Shown: positions 34,232 through 42,114 of the stretch, piece after piece
Numbering within the stretch: the stretch's first letter is position 1
Layout: each line of letters starts with the position of its first letter
Origin: VRUE01 sp963725085
GTDB lineage: Bacteria > Actinomycetota > Thermoleophilia > Solirubrobacterales > 70-9
Assembly: GCA_963725085.1 (NCBI GenBank)
Contig: CAVRXM010000005.1
Location: 620,001 to 684,000, forward strand
Direction of reading: 5' to 3'
Length of the DNA stretch: 64,000 nucleotides
Notes under the pieces: generated by a model
What the model saw: only the letters and a program-made list of their open reading frames with translations
Databases searched by the model: none
What the model was told of the DNA's origin: nothing
Translations under genes and position numbers: made by a program

Positions 34232-34861
34232 ATGCGGGGCAGAGTCCTGACAATCGCGGCCGTCGCGGCCGCCGCGATCGGCTGTGGGGTGGCCGGGGCG
34301 CTCGCCGGCGACGAATCGCCGGCTTCGCCGCCGAGCCCGTTCCTGCCGACGGTCGAAATCATCTCCCCTCGCAACGGTGCCGTCCAGACCAGCAGGGCGG
34401 TGGTCGTCAAGGCGAAAGTGCAGAACTTCTCGCTCGCCCCGCGCCATTTCGGCAACGATCCCGAACTCGGCATGGGCAACCTCCGCTTCAGCCTCAACCG
34501 CGTCCCCGATTGCGTCGACCCCGCCAAACTGCAGATCGCCGAGGAAAGCCCGATCGGCCGCGGCCGGCTGGTCGGAGCCTCATTCGACTTCCCCCGCTAC
34601 TCCGGCCCCAACGGCATCCTCGCCTCCCGGATCGGCTCGACCGGCAGCTACTCCCCCGCCACCCGGCCGGAGATCTACTACCACAACCTCCGCCCCGGCC
34701 TCTTCCGGCTGGTCGTCACCCTCGCCGAGAACAACGGCGCGACCACGCCCTACCACGACGTCACCAACTTCCAGATCCTGCCGCGGCCCGGCAGCCCCGG
34801 CCCCAAACCCTGCCCGAAGGGGAAGATCTCCAGCGCCAAGGCCCAGGGCCTGATCGAATAG
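34232..34861 (+). CDS. Secreted hypothetical protein
   Basis: 209 aa. Begins MRGRVLTIAAVAAAAIGCG, a short signal or lipoprotein-like segment, then a Pro/Ser linker and a beta-rich domain (PTVEIISPRNGAVQTSRAVV, FRLVVTLAENNG) resembling an Ig-like or copper-resistance-type beta sandwich. Two cysteines (VPDCVDP, PKPCPKG) may form a disulfide. Function unknown. TAAAGT lies 10 nt before the ATG. It ends 44 bp before an ABC exporter gene, which has its own promoter. Confidence 0.6.
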   Translation: MRGRVLTIAAVAAAAIGCGVAGALAGDESPASPPSPFLPTVEIISPRNGAVQTSRAVVVKAKVQNFSLAPRHFGNDPELGMGNLRFSLNRVPDCVDPAKLQIAEESPIGRGRLVGASFDFPRYSGPNGILASRIGSTGSYSPATRPEIYYHNLRPGLFRLVVTLAENNGATTPYHDVTNFQILPRPGSPGPKPCPKGKISSAKAQGLIE

Positions 34862-34893
34862 GCGTCCTCGCCGGCCGCCGGTACTTCACTTTG

Positions 34894-34899
34894 TATAGT
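34894..34899 (+). promoter_or_regulatory. -10 box TATAGT of the ABC exporter operon
   Basis: TATAGT ends 6 nt before the GTG start, with no Shine-Dalgarno between. One of the most canonical -10 boxes in the window, and it supports GTG 34906 over the out-of-frame ATG at 34902. Confidence 0.55.
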
Positions 34900-34905
34900 G
34901 GATGC

Positions 34906-36689
34906 GTGCGGACCTATCGCCGTCTGATGGGCTTTCTGCGCCCATACCGCCGCGAACTCTGGGGTTCGCTGGTCTTCGCCTGGGCGGCGATGGGGATGAC
35001 GGTCCTGATCCCCTACCTGATCGGGCGGGCGATCAACGCGATCGAGGAAGGGCACCAGCCCGACCTCCTCCCGCTCGCGATCGTGATCACCGGCGCCGGA
35101 ATCCTCCGGATCGGCCTGACCTCGGTTCGGCGAGTCGTCGCCGGGCGGGTCTCGCTGGCGGTCGAATTCGACCTCCGGCAGCGCTTCTACGCCCACCTGC
35201 AGCGCCTCGAGCTCGGGTTCTTCGACTCCCAGCAGACCGGGCAGCTGATGTCGCGGGCGACGGTCGACCTCCAGTCGATCCGCTTCTTCCTCGGCTACGG
35301 GCTGATCTTCATCACCCAGAACATCCTCACGATCGTGCTCGCCAGCGCGGTGATGTTCGTGCTCGACCCGTGGTTGGCGCTGATCGCTCTGGCGCCGACC
35401 CCGCTGGTCGTCTACACCGCCTCCCGCTACAACCGCGTCTCGCGACCGGCGGTCCAGGAGGTCCAGCAGCGGATCGCGGAGCTGACCGCCGAGGCCGAGG
35501 AGAACGTCTCCGGGATCCGGATCGTGAAGGCGTTCGCCCGCGAGGAGCACCAGCTGATGCGCTTCCGCCGCGCCGTCGCCCGGGTCTTCGACCAGAGCAT
35601 CTACTCGACCCGGCTGCAGGCCTTCTTCTCGCCCCTGCTCGGATTCCTGCCACAGCTCGGAATCGCCCTGGTTCTGCTGATCGGCGGCCGTCAGGTGATC
35701 TCCGGCAGCCTCAGCCTCGGCGCCTTCACCGCCTTCTACACCTACCTGGCGATGCTCGCCGGCCCGATGCGCATGCTCGGGATGGCGATGGGGATGGCGC
35801 AGCGGGCGATCGCCTCCGGCAACCGACTGTTCGAAATCCTCGACCGCGAGCCGCGGATCGAGAGCCCGCCCGACGCGCCGCCGCTTCCGACCGGCGACGG
35901 TGGGGTCGAGCTGCGCGGGGTCAGCCTCCGCTACGCGGCCGACCGGGACGGCCACCCCGCCGCCCTCTCGGAGATCGACCTCGAGGTGCCGGCCGGGCGG
36001 ACCGTGGCGCTCGTCGGCCCCTCGGGCTCGGGGAAGTCGAGCCTGGTCGCGCTGATCGCCAGGCTCTACGACCCGAGCGAGGGGGCGGTCCTCGTCGACG
36101 GCGCCGACGTGCGCAGCGTCGAGGTCGGCTCGCTGCGCTCGGAGATCGCCTTCGTCGGCGACGAGAGCTTCCTGTTCTCGGCGAGCGTCGGTGAGAACAT
36201 CGCCTACGCCAGCCCCGACGCCAGCCGCGAGGAAGTCGAAGCCGCCGCGCGGAGAGCCCAGGCGGACGGCTTCATCCGCGAGCTGCCCGACGGATACGAG
36301 ACCATCGTCGGCGAGCGCGGCCTCACCCTCTCCGGAGGGCAGCGCCAGCGCGTCGCGATCGCCCGCGCCCTGCTCGCCGATCCCGCGGATCCTGATTCTC
36401 GACGACGCGACGTCCTCGGTCGACGCGACGACCGAGGCGGCGATCAGGAACGGGCTGGCAGAGGTGATGGCCGGGCCGGACGACCTTCGTCATCGCCCAC
36501 CGGCTCTCGACGGTCTCGCTCGCCGACGAGGTCGTCGTCATGGACGCGGGAAGAATCGTCGACCGCGGGACCCACGAGGAGCTGCTCGAGGGCTGCGGCT
36601 TCTACCGCGAGATCGCCGAGCACGGGCTCGCCGACACCGTGTTCCTGCAGCGCGACCTCGAGCACCGCGAGGAGCTGGCGAAACTGTGA
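34906..36689 (+). CDS. ABC exporter half-transporter 1 (degenerate Walker B), two frameshifts
   Basis: About 594 codons. Type IV ABC exporter: six-helix membrane domain (e.g. GSLVFAWAAMGMTVLIPYLI), then an ATPase with Walker A GPSGSGKSS, signature LSGGQRQR and Walker B ILILDDATSSVD, where the usual catalytic Glu is Asp. Extra C bases near 36388 and 36475 shift the frame; the corrected end reads TTFVIAHRLSTVSLADEVVV to REELAKL. The length mod 3 fits two insertions. Asp in Walker B marks the degenerate-site subunit of heterodimeric exporters (TM287/288, BmrCD type). The partner follows at 36754. Confidence 0.88.
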
Positions 36690-36753
36690 GCGCGGAGCGA
36701 CCAAGCGTGCATATCTGGTTCTTCGCGCCGGGAGCGAAGCGCGAGGTATTGCT
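36686..36753 (+). repeat. Intergenic repeat type 1, copy B
   Basis: A 68-bp element, 56/68 identical to copy A at 13558-13625. It begins at the stop codon of the first ABC gene and ends at the ATG of the second, so it is the complete intergenic region. Contains the hairpin TCGCGC-loop-GCGCGA and a terminal AGCGAAGCGCGAGG. Confidence 0.8.
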
Positions 36754-38613
36754 ATGAAGGAGCTGTGGCGGACGATCCGCGGCGACGACCAACGCGGCCG
36801 CAAGCTTCGCTGGATGATGGGCCTGCTCCGGCCCTACCGGGGCCGCGTCGCGCTGACCGGAGTCGCGATCGTCGCCGCGACCGCGGCCGGCCTCGCCCCT
36901 CCCTACCTCGCGGGACGGGCGATCGACTCCGCGATCGTCACCGGCGACACCGGCACCCTGACCGTGATCGTCGCCGCCTTCCTCGGCGTCGCCATCGTTT
37001 TCGCGGTCGCCACCTACGTCCAGACCTACCTCGTCGGCTGGGTCGGCACCCGCGCCCTCCAGGATCTGCGCGAGCGAATCTTCTCCCACCTGCAGTCGAT
37101 GTCGATCGGGTTCTTCACCCGAAACAGCGCGGGAGTCCTGATCAGCCGCATGACGAACGACATCGAGGCGCTCAACCAACTCGTCACCAGCGGCGTCGTC
37201 ACGCTTCTCTCCAGCCTGATGACGTTGATCGGGGTCGTCGTGATCCTTCTCCTTCTCGACCTCAGGCTGGCGCTGGTCACGTTCCTCACCTTCCCGCTGC
37301 TGCTGGTCGCCAGCCTCGTCTTCCGGATCGCCTCGCACGGCGCCTACCGTCTGACGAGGGAGCGGATCGCGGCGGTCACCGCATATCTGCAGGAGACGCT
37401 GAGCGGGGTGCGGATCGTCCGCAGCTTCGGCCAGGAGCCGCGCCACGCGGCCGAGATGGATGCCCTCAACGAGGCCAACCGCGAAGCGAACATGCGGACC
37501 GTCTACCTCAACGCCACCTACTTCCCGGCGGTCGAGCTCCTCTCGGCGGTGGCGACGGCGGCGATCATCCTCTACGGCGGCTCCCAGGCGATCGACAACG
37601 CGATCCAGATCGGCGTCATCGTCGCCTTCATCGGCTACCTCCAGGTCTTCTTCGAACCGATCCAGCAGCTCTCCCAGCTCTACACGACCTACCAGCAGGG
37701 AATGGCAGCGCTCGACAAGGTCTTCGAGCTGCTCGATACAGCCCCCGACATGGTCGACGCCCCGGACGCGATCGACCCCGGCCCGCTGCGCGGCGAAATC
37801 GACCTCGAGGGGGTCTGGTTCTCATATACCGGAGACCCGGCAGCCCAGACGCGGGAGCGAGCGAGCGAGATCGCCGGTGGTGATGGGCGCGAGGGAGCGG
37901 GAGCGGAGGAGCTGCCGGCTGACTCATGGGCGGTCGAGGACGTGAACCTGCACGTGCCCCCCGGCCAGACGCTCGCCCTAGTCGGCGCGACCGGCGCCGG
38001 CAAGTCGACGCTGGCCAAGCTCGTCGCCCGCTTCTACGACCCCCAACGCGGCAGCGTCCTCGTCGACGGCCACGACCTGCGGGGGATGCGCCAACAGGCC
38101 CTCAGGCGCCAGCTCGGGATCGTCCCCCAGGAGGGCTACCTCTTTTCCGGCAGCGTCCGCGAGAACATCGCATTCGGCCGCCCCGACGCGGCCCTCGAGG
38201 AGATCGAGCAGGCCGCTGCCGCCGTCGGCGCGTCCTCGTTCATCGAAGGGCTGCCCGATGGGATCGAGACCGAGGTCGGCGAGCGCGGAGCCCACCTCTC
38301 GGCCGGGCAGCGCCAGCTCGTCGCCTTCGCGAGAGCGCTGCTGGCCGAGCCCCGGATCCTGATCCTCGACGAGGCGACCTCCAACGTCGACGTCCGCACC
38401 GAGAAAACGATCGAGCGCGGGCTCGAGAGGCTGCTCGCCGGCCGCACCGCGATCGTGATCGCGCACCGGCTCTCGACGATCCGCCGCGCCGGCAAGATCG
38501 TCGTCCTCGACGGCGGCCGGATCGCCGAGGCGGGTACCCATGACGAGCTGATCGCGGCCGGCGGCGCCTACGCCCGCCTCTACGGCGCCTGGGAAGAGTC
38601 CTCAGCGGCTTAA
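36754..38613 (+). CDS. ABC exporter half-transporter 2 (degenerate signature), with in-frame repeat insertion
   Basis: 619 aa. Six-helix domain (YLAGRAIDSAIVTGDTGT onward), then an ATPase with Walker A GATGAGKST, signature LSAGQRQ (usual LSGGQ) and Walker B ILILDEATSNVD with the normal catalytic Glu. With subunit 1 this gives one consensus site (this Walker A/B with LSGGQ) and one degenerate site (DD Walker B with LSAGQ), the heterodimeric exporter pattern. Between FSYTGDPAA and WAVEDVNLHVPPGQ about 25 residues rich in Glu/Arg/Ala are inserted; they are encoded by repeat copy F. Substrate unknown. Confidence 0.9.
   Translation: MKELWRTIRGDDQRGRKLRWMMGLLRPYRGRVALTGVAIVAATAAGLAPPYLAGRAIDSAIVTGDTGTLTVIVAAFLGVAIVFAVATYVQTYLVGWVGTRALQDLRERIFSHLQSMSIGFFTRNSAGVLISRMTNDIEALNQLVTSGVVTLLSSLMTLIGVVVILLLLDLRLALVTFLTFPLLLVASLVFRIASHGAYRLTRERIAAVTAYLQETLSGVRIVRSFGQEPRHAAEMDALNEANREANMRTVYLNATYFPAVELLSAVATAAIILYGGSQAIDNAIQIGVIVAFIGYLQVFFEPIQQLSQLYTTYQQGMAALDKVFELLDTAPDMVDAPDAIDPGPLRGEIDLEGVWFSYTGDPAAQTRERASEIAGGDGREGAGAEELPADSWAVEDVNLHVPPGQTLALVGATGAGKSTLAKLVARFYDPQRGSVLVDGHDLRGMRQQALRRQLGIVPQEGYLFSGSVRENIAFGRPDAALEEIEQAAAAVGASSFIEGLPDGIETEVGERGAHLSAGQRQLVAFARALLAEPRILILDEATSNVDVRTEKTIERGLERLLAGRTAIVIAHRLSTIRRAGKIVVLDGGRIAEAGTHDELIAAGGAYARLYGAWEESSAA
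37848..37911 (+). repeat. Repeat type 2, copy F, inside the ABC ATPase
   Basis: 64 bp beginning GACGCGGGAGCGAGCGAGC and 55/64 identical to copy E at 57630-57693 on the other strand. It is translated in frame and lengthens a loop near the start of the nucleotide-binding domain. Confidence 0.75.
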
Positions 38614-38618
38614 GCCGC
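38605..38618. other. 14-bp perfect palindrome over the ABC stop codon
   Basis: GCGGCTTAAGCCGC surrounds the TAA stop. It could be a hairpin that helps termination, but no U-tract follows. The 156 bp from 38619 to 38774 contain no gene I can support. Confidence 0.3.
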
Positions 38619-38774
38619 CCGATTGCGCGGGTGAGCGGCCTGCCCAGCTATCTGAGTGAGTCGAGGACCGCGCAGCTCGGCGGACGCAGGGAAGGATGGT
38701 GAGGGGAGCGCACCGACGTGCGAGACCCGAGCCAGCCGACCGAGGACTCCGAGATGCGCCGGTGATCGGCACAC

Positions 38775-39494
38775 TCAGCCCGGGCCGATGCCGCCCGAGC
38801 TGGATCCGCCGCCCGCTTCTTCACCGCCGCCGGTCCCGCCGCCGGCTTCGGTGCTGCCGGCACCGCCGGTTTCGGTTTCCGGCGCCGGTTCTTCGACCGC
38901 TTCAGGCGCGGCTTCCGCTTCTTCTTCGACGCCTTCTTCGACTCCGCCCGCTTCCGGTTCCGCTTCTCCCGAAGGCGCCTGCGTGCCCGAGGACGGCACC
39001 GGCGCACTGGGAGCTTCCGAGCAGTCTTCAAAACCGTAATCTTCGGCCGCCGTCTGGAACGAGGAGAGCGCCGTCGAGGCTTCGGTCTCGGCCGTTTCGA
39101 GGCTTTCCGATTCGCCGCGGGCAGCGGCGAGAGCCGCGTTGCTCTGGGCCTGGGAGAGTTCATCGGCGGCGGCGATGAACTGTTCGTAGCCTTCGGGTTC
39201 TTCCGGCGTGCCGAGGCCTTTCAGCCGTTCGACCATCCCTTTGTAGAGCTGGGCTTCCTGGGCGACCTGGCTGGCCCCTTCGGTGGCGGTCGATGAGATC
39301 GTCCCGACCGCGGCGTTGACCTCGGCGCAGATCGCGTCGCCCTGTGTGAGCAGGTCCGCCTTGGTCAGCGTCGGCGCGGTCGTCACGGGTGCCGCGGCGG
39401 TCGTGTCGGTCGTTTCGCCGCCGCCCCCGCCGCACCCCGCGATCAGGAGCGCGGCAACGGGCACAGCCGCTGCAAGAAGGTGGTACCGCCTCAT
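38775..39494 (-). CDS. Lipoprotein with low-complexity Gly/Glu/Pro C-terminus
   Basis: 239 aa. Lipobox LIAGC (Cys about 21) followed by a Gly/Thr linker. Residues 45-150 form a helical domain (LTQGDAICAEVNAAVGTI, RLKGLGTPEEPEGYEQFIAA) with two cysteines, a common architecture in small actinobacterial lipoproteins of unknown role. From about 160 the sequence is disordered, rich in Glu, Pro and Gly (EEGVEEEAEAAPEAVEEPAP). Glutamates are mainly GAA. Possibly a surface stalk or cell-wall-spanning tail. Confidence 0.7.
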   Translation of the reverse strand: MRRYHLLAAAVPVAALLIAGCGGGGGETTDTTAAAPVTTAPTLTKADLLTQGDAICAEVNAAVGTISSTATEGASQVAQEAQLYKGMVERLKGLGTPEEPEGYEQFIAAADELSQAQSNAALAAARGESESLETAETEASTALSSFQTAAEDYGFEDCSEAPSAPVPSSGTQAPSGEAEPEAGGVEEGVEEEAEAAPEAVEEPAPETETGGAGSTEAGGGTGGGEEAGGGSSSGGIGPG

Positions 39495-39548
39495 CCGGTG
39501 CCCGACGCTAGCAGAGCGCCCAGATGCGCTTTGAGCAGGGAATTTTGC

Positions 39549-39573
39549 AGCTGCGGCCCAGGAACTCGAACCT
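39549..39573 (-). other. Degenerate att-like copy of the tRNA-Gln 3' end (copy 3)
   Basis: AGCTGCGGCCCAGG followed by AACTCGAACC matches the 3' half of tRNA-Gln (42003-42073) at all but one or two positions. It is the outermost of three copies and probably a remnant integration site. Confidence 0.55.
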
Positions 39574-39677
39574 ACGACGCCGCATTGTCGCAGCTACCCT
39601 GAGCGGCGACACTGGCCCACGACTGGCGCACCGAATCGGCACCCAGGGTGCAAGTTCGGAAAATGAACGGCTGGCTT

Positions 39678-39854
39678 CTAGATCGTGACGCGGACCGGGG
39701 AATCCAGCCGCACCATGCTCTGCACGGTGTAGACCGATCGACGAGGGTCTTCGTTTTCGATGCTCATCAGCTGGGCCGCTGAAATCGCCGAATCCGCCTC
39801 CACGACATCAACCCTGATCTCAGTGCCTTGGAGGGTGACTATGTACTCGCCGAT
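39678..39854 (-). CDS. Possible small protein in the integration zone, start unclear
   Basis: A 58-codon open frame reading GEYIVTLQGTEIRVDVVEAD and ending SMVRLDSPVRVTI. Its composition is protein-like and unlike shadow ORFs. The frame opens just after an in-frame TAG and no ATG/GTG/TTG precedes GEY; ATC 39854 or a one-base error in GGTGCATCGG could supply the start. TAGACT precedes it. Family unknown. The rest of 39495-40292, apart from the att copies, shows no gene. Confidence 0.3.
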   Translation of the reverse strand: MGEYIVTLQGTEIRVDVVEADSAISAAQLMSIENEDPRRSVYTVQSMVRLDSPVRVTI

Positions 39855-40040
39855 GCACCGAGTCTAGCGCGGCATATGGATCAGTCGATAGACGCGGCGA
39901 CCCTCGCCGCAGTCGTCGCCTGCGATTCGGCACCCGGCGCGGCAGGGCGCTTCAGGTGTGGAACGCGACGGCGGCAAGGGGGAGCGCAGGCGCCCCCATC
40001 GGCGCCGAGGCGACCGGCACGGTTTCGGGGTTCGTCGCGT

Positions 40041-40090
40041 TCGGCTCTAGAATGCCAGTTCCGGAAGCTGCGGCCCAGGGACTCGAACCC
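40041..40090 (-). other. att-like repeat: tRNA-Gln 3' end plus flank (copy 2)
   Basis: About 50 bp nearly identical to 41976-42024, covering the last 22 nt of tRNA-Gln and about 27 bp of downstream flank (TCGGCTCT...CCGGAAGCTGCGGCCCAGGG). This is the arrangement left by site-specific integration at a tRNA gene. Confidence 0.65.
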
Positions 40091-40292
40091 GCCATACGCC
40101 TGCGCCCCTGCGTCCCCCTGCGCCTTCACGCGCCCAAGAATGCCGGTTTGCGGCGGTCCCGGCGTCCCCCACTAACGCAGGAAGACGCTCAGCGACGCTG
40201 GCGACTGGCGCACGGCTGGCGCACCGCTAGCTTCCTCTCGGGCTCTCGACGGCCGCGAGCCGCCGGACCGGATCGCGTGAGCCGGCTACCGG

Positions 40293-41834
40293 CTACCGAA
40301 CGATCGGCAACTTCTTGAAGAGAATCTGACTGGACCCGTGGATCGTCAGCGTCTCCCTTACGAAGACCTTTTTGGCGCTCGCCAGCTTGGCCGCGAACGC
40401 CTGCTTTGGCTTCAGGGTTATCAGCGCCAGGTGCCCCGCCTTCGCCCTGGCCCTGGCAACCTTCGTCTGGGGCCTCCCCTTGCGCCTCCTGGTCACAGCC
40501 TGAAGCTTGAACCTGCAACCGCCGGGCTTGGCGCGCTTCGGGCACCTGAGGCGGACTCCGGGAAAGGCGACCGTGACGGTCTCCGCCCTGCTCGCCAAGG
40601 CCGAGCCGTTGCAGAATGCCGTCTGCCCGGCCGAGACGAAGTTGGTCGAGCAGCCCTCGCCGTCGGTCAGGGTCAGGGTCGCGGTGTAAGTGCCTGGGGA
40701 GCTGTAGACGTGGCTGGGGTCCGGGGCCCCGATCAGTTGCGCCCCATCGCCGAACGACCATTCGTAGCGGGCGATGGTGCCGTCGGGGTCACTTGAGGTG
40801 GAGCGGAAGGAGGCCGGCACTCCCGGCCGCGCTCGGGGGACGGTGAACTGGGCCAGCGGCGGTTGGTCGGGGGCGATCGCAATTCCTTCCGGTTCGGAGG
40901 GAACGGGGATAGCCGAGCCCAGGGTCTGGTTGGTCGCCGTGTCGATCACCGAGACGCTGGGCCCAGCGTTGTTGACCACATAGGCCCGCCGGCCATCGGG
41001 GGTGATCGCGATCGCGTCCGGGGCGGTGCCGACGAGAGTCGGAACGCCGACCACTTTGTTGGTCCCTGTGTCGATCGCAGAGACACTCATCGAGCTGAAG
41101 TTGGCGACGTAGGCGGTCCTGCTGTCGGGGGTGACCGCAACGGCGAAGGGACTGGTGCCGACGGGGATCGGGCTTCCGACCCCCTGGTTGGTCTGGAGAT
41201 TGATCACCGAGACGCTATTCGAGCCGTCGTTGGCGACGTAGGCCAGCCTCCCATCCGGAGTGATCGCGATCCCGTGGGGATCGAGGCCGACCGGGATCGG
41301 AAATCCCACGACCTGATTCGTCCGAGTGTCGATTACCGAAACGCTTTTGGTGCCGTTGACGACGACGTAGGCGAACCGGCCGTCGGGAGTGATCGCTATC
41401 GAGATCGGCCCCGGCCCCACCGTGATCGGTGTGCCCACACTCTGATTCGTCGTCGTTTCGATCACCGAGACAGTGCCCCCACCCTGGTTGGCGACATATG
41501 CGAACTGTCCGCTGGGTCCGATTGCAATCGACCGCGGATTGACGCCGACGCCGATCGGCGCGCCCACGGTTTTCCTGGTCCTGGTGTCGATGACCGAAAC
41601 GCTGTCGTCGTTGAAGTTGGCGACGTAGGCGAGCTTGCCGTCGGGAGTGATCGCGATGGCCCGTGGGCGGGAGCCGACGTCGACCGGAGGACCGACGACT
41701 TGGTCGGTGTGGCTATCGATGACGGAGACGTTATCGGTAGCAAAACCGGTGCTGGTGACGTAGATGTCGCGAGCGAGGGCCGAAGACGCCGGCGCTACCG
41801 CGAACACGAGCAGGACAGCGAGAAGGAGGCGCAC
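40293..41834 (-). CDS. Secreted YVTN/YncE-like beta-propeller with PKD domain
   Basis: 513 aa from a GTG. Signal peptide to ALARD, then seven tandem repeats of about 41-42 residues (AIAITPDGKLAYVANFNDDS and related units) that form a seven-bladed beta-propeller, residues about 25-315. A PKD domain follows (SSDPDGTIARYEWSFGDG), then a basic C-terminal region (RRKGRPQTKVARARAKAG). Such proteins act in surface binding or as extracellular scaffolds. TAGGCT lies 6 nt before the start. The gene lies between two tRNA-Gln att copies and may be cargo of an integrated element. Confidence 0.88.
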   Translation of the reverse strand: MRLLLAVLLVFAVAPASSALARDIYVTSTGFATDNVSVIDSHTDQVVGPPVDVGSRPRAIAITPDGKLAYVANFNDDSVSVIDTRTRKTVGAPIGVGVNPRSIAIGPSGQFAYVANQGGGTVSVIETTTNQSVGTPITVGPGPISIAITPDGRFAYVVVNGTKSVSVIDTRTNQVVGFPIPVGLDPHGIAITPDGRLAYVANDGSNSVSVINLQTNQGVGSPIPVGTSPFAVAVTPDSRTAYVANFSSMSVSAIDTGTNKVVGVPTLVGTAPDAIAITPDGRRAYVVNNAGPSVSVIDTATNQTLGSAIPVPSEPEGIAIAPDQPPLAQFTVPRARPGVPASFRSTSSDPDGTIARYEWSFGDGAQLIGAPDPSHVYSSPGTYTATLTLTDGEGCSTNFVSAGQTAFCNGSALASRAETVTVAFPGVRLRCPKRAKPGGCRFKLQAVTRRRKGRPQTKVARARAKAGHLALITLKPKQAFAAKLASAKKVFVRETLTIHGSSQILFKKLPIVR

Positions 41835-41840
41835 GTCCTC

Positions 41841-41846
41841 AGCCTA
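41841..41846 (-). promoter_or_regulatory. -10 box TAGGCT of the beta-propeller gene
   Basis: Minus-strand TAGGCT, 6 nt before the GTG at 41834. Supports the GTG start and a leaderless transcript. Confidence 0.5.
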
Positions 41847-42002
41847 GCCCGAACGCGATCCTCATCGACACCGCGCGGGGCTCGCTCGTCGACTCGGCCG
41901 CGCGACCGCCTCGACCTGCTCGACTGAGAGGGCGTTGAACTCATCGGTGCGGGGGATGTTCACTTCCTCGACTTCTCGGCTCTGAATAGCCAATTCCGGA
42001 AG

Positions 42003-42073
42003 CTGCGGCCCAGGGACTCGAACCCCGACTACCTCGTCCAGAGCGAGGCGTGCTGCCATTACACCAGGCCGCA
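42003..42073 (-). tRNA. tRNA-Gln (anticodon CTG)
   Basis: 71 nt. Acceptor stem TGCGGCC/GGCCGCA, D-arm GTGT-AATGGCA-GCAC, anticodon arm CCTCG-CTCTGGA-CGAGG with anticodon CTG, variable loop TAGT, T-arm CGGGG-TTCGAGT-CCCTG (one G-T pair), discriminator G. No encoded CCA. Its 3' end is repeated at 40041-40090 and 39549-39573. Confidence 0.93.
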
Positions 42074-42114
42074 AGGAGGAACCGGAGGATAGCCGCCGCG
42101 GGGCCGGATCGGGC

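Noticed and set aside
36330..36690. The first ABC subunit as a true pseudogene
   Set aside because: Both shifts are single extra C bases and the downstream frame is intact to a normal C-terminus and stop.
39873..40175. Plus-strand ORF starting near 39873 across the att region
   Set aside because: It crosses the tRNA-derived repeat, is Arg/Pro-rich and has no family features.
40850..41800. Periodic repeats of about 125 bp as a satellite
   Set aside because: They encode the seven beta-propeller blades in frame; DNA similarity follows from the protein repeat.
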